Positions 59,023 through 64,000 of a stretch of 64,000 nucleotides of DNA are shown in pieces. Position 1 is the first letter of the stretch. Each line of letters opens with the position of its first letter. The notes beneath the pieces are model-generated. The model was not told the DNA's origin, made no database searches, and saw only the letters and a list, made by a program, of their open reading frames with translations. The translations under genes and the position numbers were made by a program. Source of the DNA: Alphaproteobacteria bacterium (GTDB lineage: Bacteria; Pseudomonadota; Alphaproteobacteria; Caulobacterales; Caulobacteraceae); contig JANYET010000026.1 in assembly GCA_025359785.1 (NCBI GenBank), positions 143,767-207,766 on the forward strand, given 5' to 3'.

Positions 59023-60894
59023 ATGAGTGAGCCCCCGATCACAGAGTTCGGGGCCGAGGCGGTCGCGGACGGCCGTCCGAGCTCGGGCCAGGCCCTGGCG
59101 CAGACGCTCGATGAAGCGGCGGCGCGGCGGCCGAAGAGCCGCAATTTCCGCGCGCTCGGCCATCTGATCCCTTTCGCGGCCGGCCATCGCGCAGACGCGG
59201 CGTTGGCCGCGCTGTTCCTTATGGTGGCCGCGGCCGCGACGCTGGGCATGACTGGCGCCGTTCGCCTGCTGGTGGACAAGGTCAACGCCGCACGCGCCGT
59301 CCACGCCGGCGTGTCTTCCGTGGCGCCCTGGTTCTGGGCGCTGGGCGGCGTCGCCATCGCCTTGGCGATCTCCTCGGCCTTCCGTTATTTCTTCGTCACC
59401 AAGCTCGGCGAGCGGATCGTCGCCGATCTTCGCAAGGCCACCTACGCCCATATCCTGTCGCTGGACCCTTCGTTCTTCCTGATGACCCGCACCGGCGAGG
59501 TGCTGTCGAGGCTCACCACCGACATTCAGATCGTCGAGAACCTGCTGACCACCTCGATATCGGTCTCGCTGCGCAACCTGCTGATGCTGGTGGGCGGCCT
59601 TGGCTACATGCTGGTGGTCAGCCCCAAACTCACTGGCCTGATCCTGATCACCTTCCCGTTCGTGATCGCCCCGCTGTTCCTGTTCGGCCGCCGGGTGCGC
59701 TCGCTAACGGCGTCGACCCAGGACCAGTTCGCCCGGGCTGTCGGCCATGCCGGCGAGACCCTCGACGCCCTCGAGACCGTCCAGGCCTTCGGGCGTGAGG
59801 CGGCCGGCGCCCAGCGGTTCGGCGACGCCGTGGAGGCCTCGTTCCGCACCTCCCTGCGCCGGATGAGCGCTCGCGCGGTGATGACGGCGGCGGTGATCAC
59901 CCTGGTGTTTGGCGGGATCGTCTGGATCCTGTGGCTCGGGGTCAATTTCGCCTTCAAGGGTGACCTGACCTGGGGGACCTTCTTCCAGTTCGCGCTGCTG
60001 GCGGTCCTCACGGCAAGCTCCGTCGGCGCGCTCGGCGATAGCTGGGGCGACGTCCAGAAAGCCGCCGGCGCCATGGAGCGGGTCTCCGAACTGCTGGCCG
60101 CGCGGCCGGGCATCGCCGCGCCGTCGCTGCCGATCGCCCTGCCGACCCCGTCGCGCGGCGAGATCGCGCTCGAGAACGTCACCTTCGCCTATCCCGGTCG
60201 CCCGGACATGCCGGCGGTGCGCGGCCTGACGCTGCATGTGAAGCCCGGCGAGCGGGTCGCCCTGGTCGGCCCCTCCGGCGCGGGCAAGAGCACGGTCTTC
60301 CGCCTGCTGCTGCGCTTCTACGACCCGCAGGCCGGCCGCGTGGTGCTGGACGGCATCGATATCCGCGACGCCGACCCGGTGGCGGTCCGCGCCCGCATGG
60401 CGCTGGTCTCCCAGGACTCGCCGTTGTTCTCCGGCTCGGCGCTGGAGAATGTCCGCTTCGGCCGCGAGGACGCCAGCCTCGAAGACGTGCAGTCCGCCGT
60501 CCGCGCCGCCCAGGCGCAGGGCTTCCTGGAGGCGCTGCCGCAGGGCCTCGACACCCAGATCGGGGAGCGCGCCCGCAGCCTCTCCGGCGGCCAGCGCCAG
60601 CGCCTGGCGATCGCCCGCGCCCTGGTCCGCTCAGCGCCCATCCTGCTGCTCGACGAGGCCACCAGCGCGCTCGACGCCGAGAACGAACGCCTGGTGCAAC
60701 GCGCGCTGGACGAAGCCATGGTCGGCCACACCACCCTGGTCATCGCCCACCGCCTCGCCACCGTGCTGAAAGCCGACCGCATCGTGGTGATGGACGAGGG
60801 CCGCGTGGTCGAGGAAGGCACGCACCACGAGCTGGTGGCGCGCAACGGGCTCTATGCGAGGCTGGCGGCGCTGCAGTTCGGCCAGGCGGCGTGA
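59023..60894 (+). CDS. ABC exporter, fused membrane and ATPase domains (MsbA-like)
   Basis: This 623-residue half-transporter forms a homodimer of the type I exporter fold. Six membrane helices occupy about residues 50-340 (for example [20 protein letters not shown]). The nucleotide-binding domain follows: [20 protein letters not shown] (Walker A), [18 protein letters not shown] (signature), [12 protein letters not shown] (Walker B) and VIAHRLATV (H-loop). Close relatives export lipids, peptides or drugs; no substrate is shown. The ATG at 59023 is preferred over the ORF track's GTG at 59011. It overlaps no gene, and the DUF2200 ATG follows after two bases. Confidence 0.9.
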   Translation: MSEPPITEFGAEAVADGRPSSGQALAQTLDEAAARRPKSRNFRALGHLIPFAAGHRADAALAALFLMVAAAATLGMTGAVRLLVDKVNAARAVHAGVSSVAPWFWALGGVAIALAISSAFRYFFVTKLGERIVADLRKATYAHILSLDPSFFLMTRTGEVLSRLTTDIQIVENLLTTSISVSLRNLLMLVGGLGYMLVVSPKLTGLILITFPFVIAPLFLFGRRVRSLTASTQDQFARAVGHAGETLDALETVQAFGREAAGAQRFGDAVEASFRTSLRRMSARAVMTAAVITLVFGGIVWILWLGVNFAFKGDLTWGTFFQFALLAVLTASSVGALGDSWGDVQKAAGAMERVSELLAARPGIAAPSLPIALPTPSRGEIALENVTFAYPGRPDMPAVRGLTLHVKPGERVALVGPSGAGKSTVFRLLLRFYDPQAGRVVLDGIDIRDADPVAVRARMALVSQDSPLFSGSALENVRFGREDASLEDVQSAVRAAQAQGFLEALPQGLDTQIGERARSLSGGQRQRLAIARALVRSAPILLLDEATSALDAENERLVQRALDEAMVGHTTLVIAHRLATVLKADRIVVMDEGRVVEEGTHHELVARNGLYARLAALQFGQAA

Positions 60895-60896
60895 AC

Positions 60897-61247
60897 ATGA
60901 CCCAACACCGAATCTACACCACCAGCTTCGCCAGCGTTTACCCGCGCTACCTGGCCAAGGCCGCACGCAAGGGCCGCACGAAGGCGGAGGTCGACGAGAT
61001 CATCCTTTGGCTGACCGGCTTCAGCCAGGCGGGACTCGACCGCCAGATCGCCAACAGGTCGGATTTCGAGACCTTCTTCGCCCAGGCGCCCCGGCCCAAT
61101 CCCGCTCGCGCCGCGATCACGGGCCTAATCTGTGGCATTCGCGTCGAAGAGGTCGCTGAGCCGCTGATGCGGGAGATCCGCTACCTCGACAAGCTCATCG
61201 ACGAGCTCGCCACGGGCAAGGCGATGGCGAAAATCCTGCGCGCCTGA
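60897..61247 (+). CDS. DUF2200 family protein
   Basis: This 116-residue protein is of the DUF2200 type, with [36 protein letters not shown] and [21 protein letters not shown]. Members are small cytoplasmic proteins of unknown function found in many Gram-negative bacteria. The start is set at ATG 60897, two bases after the exporter stop; a GTG at 60891 also reads in frame but overlaps that stop. The short spacing suggests co-transcription with the exporter. No catalytic motif is visible. Confidence 0.85.
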   Translation: MTQHRIYTTSFASVYPRYLAKAARKGRTKAEVDEIILWLTGFSQAGLDRQIANRSDFETFFAQAPRPNPARAAITGLICGIRVEEVAEPLMREIRYLDKLIDELATGKAMAKILRA

Positions 61248-61274
61248 TGCCGCGTCCGAATTTAGCCGCCACCG

Positions 61275-61604
61275 TCAGCCGCCCTCCGCGTCTACCTCGA
61301 TGGTCACGGTCTTGCCCCGCGACAGCGGCTCCCAGCCGGCGGCGATAGCGGACGTAATGGCTCTCACAACCAGCGTCTTGGCGATGTGCGAGGCCTGCAA
61401 CTGCGGCGCGCCGAACCGCGGCTGCCGGCCCGCCGGGAATTCCAGCACCACCTCGCGCTGCCCCTCCGCGTGACGCACGGCCAGCGCCATGCCGCGGAAG
61501 GAATTGGTGTCGCTCGACCACTGCGGCCCGCGCTGCAGCCGCCAGACATAAGTCTCGCCGCCCACCTCGACTGTCAGTCCGGGGCTGAGTCTGGTGCGCG
61601 CCAT
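61275..61604 (-). CDS. Conserved hypothetical protein
   Basis: This 109-residue protein has no signal peptide or membrane segment and no domain that I recognise. It begins MARTRLSPGLTVEVGGETYVW, continues with GPQWSSDTNSFRGMALAVRH and ends TVTIEVDAEGG, giving an impression of a small beta-rich fold. The ATG at 61604 is preferred over TTG 61613. It is convergent with the DUF2200 gene and divergent from the small acidic protein. It reads as a real gene because of codon bias and a coherent frame, but no function can be given. Confidence 0.55.
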   Translation of the reverse strand: MARTRLSPGLTVEVGGETYVWRLQRGPQWSSDTNSFRGMALAVRHAEGQREVVLEFPAGRQPRFGAPQLQASHIAKTLVVRAITSAIAAGWEPLSRGKTVTIEVDAEGG

Positions 61605-61713
61605 ACGACGCAATTAGCCCGCCGCCCCGCTTGAGGCCACCCCGGCCTTGCCGTCCCGAGCGGCGCAATCGAATGTCGGCGCTCCACAACCCATGCAGCC
61701 CCGAGCGCCTCAG

Positions 61714-61875
61714 ATGAAACAGTTGGCCAAGTTCACCATCGACATCCGGGAGAACGACTTCGTGCTGAGCCTGGTCGACGACGACGGCGAGGTCACCGAG
61801 TTCGCCACCTCCGTCGATCAGCTCGACCAGGTCATCGACGCCATCAACGACCTGGCTGCGTCCGGCGACGAGTGA
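61714..61875 (+). CDS. Small acidic hypothetical protein (53 aa)
   Basis: This 53-residue acidic protein begins MKQLAKFTIDIRENDFVLSL and ends QVIDAINDLAASGDE, a short beta-strand pair followed by a helix. The start is uncertain: ATGs at 61648 and 61693 are in frame, but the extra N-terminal residues are Pro- and Gln-rich and look non-coding. No family is recognised and no partner is evident. It sits between the hypothetical gene on the other strand and the convergent glycerophosphodiesterase gene. Confidence 0.5.
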   Translation: MKQLAKFTIDIRENDFVLSLVDDDGEVTEFATSVDQLDQVIDAINDLAASGDE

Positions 61876-61929
61876 CGCGCACACCATCGCACGCAGGAGG
61901 CGGCGTCGATCCGGGGAGCAAAGTCCGGC

Positions 61930-63000
61930 TCACCCCCGCGCCTTCACCGCGAGCCCCGGAAAGTCGCTGAACAGGCCATCGACGCCGGCGGCGTAGAGGG
62001 CGTGATAGAGGGCGTCGACATTGCCGTGGACCATCGGGTCCGTCCCGTTGCGAAGCTTGGGCGGCAGGAAGGCGTTCTCGGCGCGGACGGTCCAGGGGTG
62101 GACCGCCAGGCCCACGGCGTGGGCGTCCCTGACCAGCGCCGTCGCGGGGCCGAGGTCGCCATTCACGGTGGGGATGACCATGGCGTAGTCCGGCCCGACG
62201 CCGTTGGCATAGGCCGAGATCGCCTTCAGGCCCGAGGCCGAGACCATGTCCTTGTAGGCCAGGGGCGCGTCGGTGGGACCGCCGCCGGAGGAGACGAGCT
62301 GGACGCGCGGCGCCTTGCATAGCGTCATGATGGTCTTCAGCGGCGCGACGTCGAAGCACTGGATGAACACCGGCGCGGTCGGGCTATCGAGGTCGTTGGT
62401 CTTGAGGATGTCGGCGAGACGGCGCTCCATTGGCAGGCCCAGGCCCGCGAAGTGGCTGGGGTGCTTCATCTCCGGATAGGTGCCGATCAGCCGCTTCAGC
62501 CGGGCGCTTTCGGATCTCGCGAGGTCCAGCACCTGCTGATAGGTCGGGATGGTCTCCTGGCCGTCGAACGTGGCGCTCTGCGGCCGCAGCTTCGGCAGGC
62601 GCTCGCGGCAGCGGATGGTCTTGAGCTCCGCCAGGGTGAAATCCTCGGTGAACCAACCGGTGACCGACTGGCCCTGGACGTCCTTGGTGGTCTTGCGGCC
62701 GGCGAACTCGGCGCGGCTGGCGACGTCGGTGGTCTGCGAGATATCGTTCTCGTGGCGCACCACGAAATGACCGTCCTTGGTCATCACCAGGTCTGGCTCG
62801 ATGAAGTCGGCGCCCTGCGCGATGGCCAGTCTGAAGGCCATCAGCGTGCTCTCCGGCCGCTCGCCGCTGGCGCCGCGATGACCGATGATCAGGGGCTTTT
62901 TCTTGAAGCCGCCGTACATCGGTAGGGCGGCGGCGGGCAGGGCGGAGAGCGAAGCGGCGGCCGCCGCCGTCGCGCCCAAGGTGCGGCGGGTGATGTCCAT
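61930..63000 (-). CDS. Glycerophosphodiester phosphodiesterase
   Basis: This 356-residue exported enzyme hydrolyses glycerophosphodiesters to glycerol-3-phosphate and an alcohol. The N-terminal MDITRRTLGATAAAA has a twin-arginine pattern, so it is probably folded before export to the periplasm. Catalytic features are IIGHRGASGERPESTL (His and Glu), FIEPDLVMTKDG (metal Glu/Asp) and VRHENDISQTTDV (His). The C-terminal AGVDGLFSDFPGLAV is typical of GlpQ-type enzymes. It is close to the length of E. coli GlpQ (358). No glycerol-3-phosphate uptake gene is adjacent. Supply of glycerophosphate from lipid turnover is the likely role. Confidence 0.9.
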   Translation of the reverse strand: MDITRRTLGATAAAAASLSALPAAALPMYGGFKKKPLIIGHRGASGERPESTLMAFRLAIAQGADFIEPDLVMTKDGHFVVRHENDISQTTDVASRAEFAGRKTTKDVQGQSVTGWFTEDFTLAELKTIRCRERLPKLRPQSATFDGQETIPTYQQVLDLARSESARLKRLIGTYPEMKHPSHFAGLGLPMERRLADILKTNDLDSPTAPVFIQCFDVAPLKTIMTLCKAPRVQLVSSGGGPTDAPLAYKDMVSASGLKAISAYANGVGPDYAMVIPTVNGDLGPATALVRDAHAVGLAVHPWTVRAENAFLPPKLRNGTDPMVHGNVDALYHALYAAGVDGLFSDFPGLAVKARG

Positions 63001-63066
63001 GGTGCTCCCCCTAGTGGTGTTTGATGACAGTCAGTCACCCGACGCGGGAGCGGTCAACCGATCTGG

Positions 63067-63867
63067 CTACTTCGCCGCCTGTCGCAGGCGTTCGATGATC
63101 TGAGGGTGAATCTCCAGATTGCCGGCGCAGATGGAGCCGGCCGCCAGGGCGTCGTCATGGCCCTCGGCGTCGGTGACCTTGCCACCGGCCTCGGTGACCA
63201 GCAGCAGGCCGGCCGCCAGGTCCCAGGCGTGCAGGTCGCGCTCCCAGTAGCCATCGAACCGGCCCGCGGCGACCCAGGCGAGGTCTAGAGCGGCCGCGCC
63301 ATAGCGGCGGACGCCCGCCACCCGCTGGCTGATCTGGTGCAGCTCCTTCAGGAAGGTCGCGTGCTGGCCGTGGCCCATGAACGGGATGCCGGTGGCGAGC
63401 ACGGATTCTTCCATCTTGGTGCGGGCCGCGACCCGCAGGCGCCGGTCGTTGACGAAGGCGCCCTTGCCCTTTTCGGCCCAGAACAGCTCGTTGGTCACCG
63501 GGTTGTAGGTGACGGCCGCGACGACCGCGCCCTCACGCTGCAGCGCGATATTGATCGCGAAGTGCGGGATGGCGTGCAGGAAGTTGGTGGTGCCGTCGAG
63601 CGGGTCGACGATCCAGGTGTGGGTCTTGTCGGTGCCCTCGATCAGGCCGCGTTCTTCGCCGAGGAAGCCGTAGCCCGGGCGGGCACGGCTGAGTTCCTCG
63701 AATAGGGTCTGCTCCGACTTGAGGTCCGCCGCGCTGACATAGTCGGCGGCGCCCTTGCGGGAGACCTGCAGCTCGGTCACCTCGCCGAAATCCCGCGCCA
63801 ACGCCCGTCCGGCCTTGCGTACAGCGTCGATCATGACCTTCAGCAGAGGCGAGGTAGGTATCGCCAC
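63067..63867 (-). CDS. suhB: Inositol monophosphatase family protein SuhB
   Basis: This 266-residue magnesium-dependent phosphatase has the family metal motifs GEERG near residue 70, WIVDPLDGTTNFLH near 86 and ERDLHAWDLAAG near 210. It acts on inositol phosphate and related sugar or nucleotide phosphates; SuhB also influences rRNA transcription in E. coli. The gene is six bases after the efp stop on the same strand, so the two are probably one operon. Length is normal and the frame is intact. Confidence 0.9.
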   Translation of the reverse strand: MAIPTSPLLKVMIDAVRKAGRALARDFGEVTELQVSRKGAADYVSAADLKSEQTLFEELSRARPGYGFLGEERGLIEGTDKTHTWIVDPLDGTTNFLHAIPHFAINIALQREGAVVAAVTYNPVTNELFWAEKGKGAFVNDRRLRVAARTKMEESVLATGIPFMGHGQHATFLKELHQISQRVAGVRRYGAAALDLAWVAAGRFDGYWERDLHAWDLAAGLLLVTEAGGKVTDAEGHDDALAAGSICAGNLEIHPQIIERLRQAAK

Positions 63868-63873
63868 CTGTCG

Positions 63874-64000
63874 TCAGTCGGCCCGGCGCATGTATTCGCC
63901 GGTTTCGGTGGAGACGAGGATGCGTTCGCCCTCGCCCATGTAGGGCGGGATCATGACACGCATGCCGTTGGACGCCTTGGCCGGCTTGTAGGACGACGAG
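63874..64000 (-). CDS. efp: Elongation factor P (partial, 3' end)
   Basis: Only the last 41 or so codons lie in the window. The minus strand reads [20 protein letters not shown] and ends [20 protein letters not shown] before TGA, which is the C-terminal OB-fold domain of EF-P. EF-P rescues ribosomes stalled on proline-rich stretches. The N-terminal domain, with the modified Lys or Arg site, is beyond the window edge. The suhB ATG lies six bases after this stop, so the two are likely co-transcribed. Confidence 0.85.
   Translation of the reverse strand, partial: SSSYKPAKASNGMRVMIPPYMGEGERILVSTETGEYMRRAD

Overview
The window is a continuous stretch of high-GC chromosome from an alphaproteobacterium of the order Caulobacterales, most likely a Phenylobacterium or Caulobacter relative. 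This rests on three kinds of gene. The first is a DivL cell-cycle kinase with tyrosine in place of the phospho-accepting histidine. The second is RcdA (DUF1465), linked to DUF1192 and rpmE. The third is a set of PEPxxWA-CTERM proteins, TonB-dependent receptors, a ScfR-type regulator and long-form isocitrate lyase. No rRNA, tRNA, CRISPR array, insertion sequence or integrated prophage was seen. Identifications come from reading translations and motifs; no search was run.

Layout. 1-7.6 kb: a cut-off TonB-like gene, gyrB, three secreted PEPxxWA-CTERM proteins, recQ and a small BLUF photoreceptor. 7.6-14.9 kb: a 2-oxoglutarate dioxygenase and D-aminoacylase-like amidohydrolase pair, a small exported peptide, a repeat, a lipoprotein, an orphan cytosine-5 DNA methyltransferase, cysK and a minimal zincin peptidase. 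15-18.8 kb: divL followed by a serine hydrolase. 18.9-20.6 kb: a protein made of four phage-terminase-small-subunit-like modules, divergent from a HigBA toxin-antitoxin pair. 20.6-24.9 kb: a TonB-like protein, ferredoxin and ferredoxin reductase, and a DUF885 peptidase. 25-29.1 kb: sdhCDAB with a methyltransferase gene inserted between sdhA and sdhB. 29.2-37.9 kb: a LysR regulator, two tandem MHS-type transporters, DUF1330, and fatty-acid beta-oxidation genes (thiolase, FadB-like fusion, SDR). 37.9-41.6 kb: a ydbH-ynbE-ydbL operon for envelope lipid transport. 41.6-47 kb: the glyoxylate shunt (malate synthase G, isocitrate lyase) with a divergent ScfR/RamB-type regulator. 47-57.5 kb: a fused double TetR regulator, a GPH-type transporter, two tandem paralogous TonB-dependent receptors and a quinone oxidoreductase. 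57.6-64 kb: DUF1192, rcdA, rpmE, an MsbA-like ABC exporter, DUF2200, small hypotheticals, a glycerophosphodiesterase, suhB and the end of efp.

How the parts fit. Much of the window supports growth on fatty acids, acetate or other two-carbon sources: beta-oxidation makes acetyl-CoA, the glyoxylate shunt keeps its carbon, and succinate dehydrogenase takes the succinate. The TetR, transporter and receptor block looks like an uptake module for an unidentified substrate. Several genes appear to start at TTG behind strong Shine-Dalgarno sequences, and the toxin-antitoxin and terminase-like genes both seem to have leaderless transcripts.
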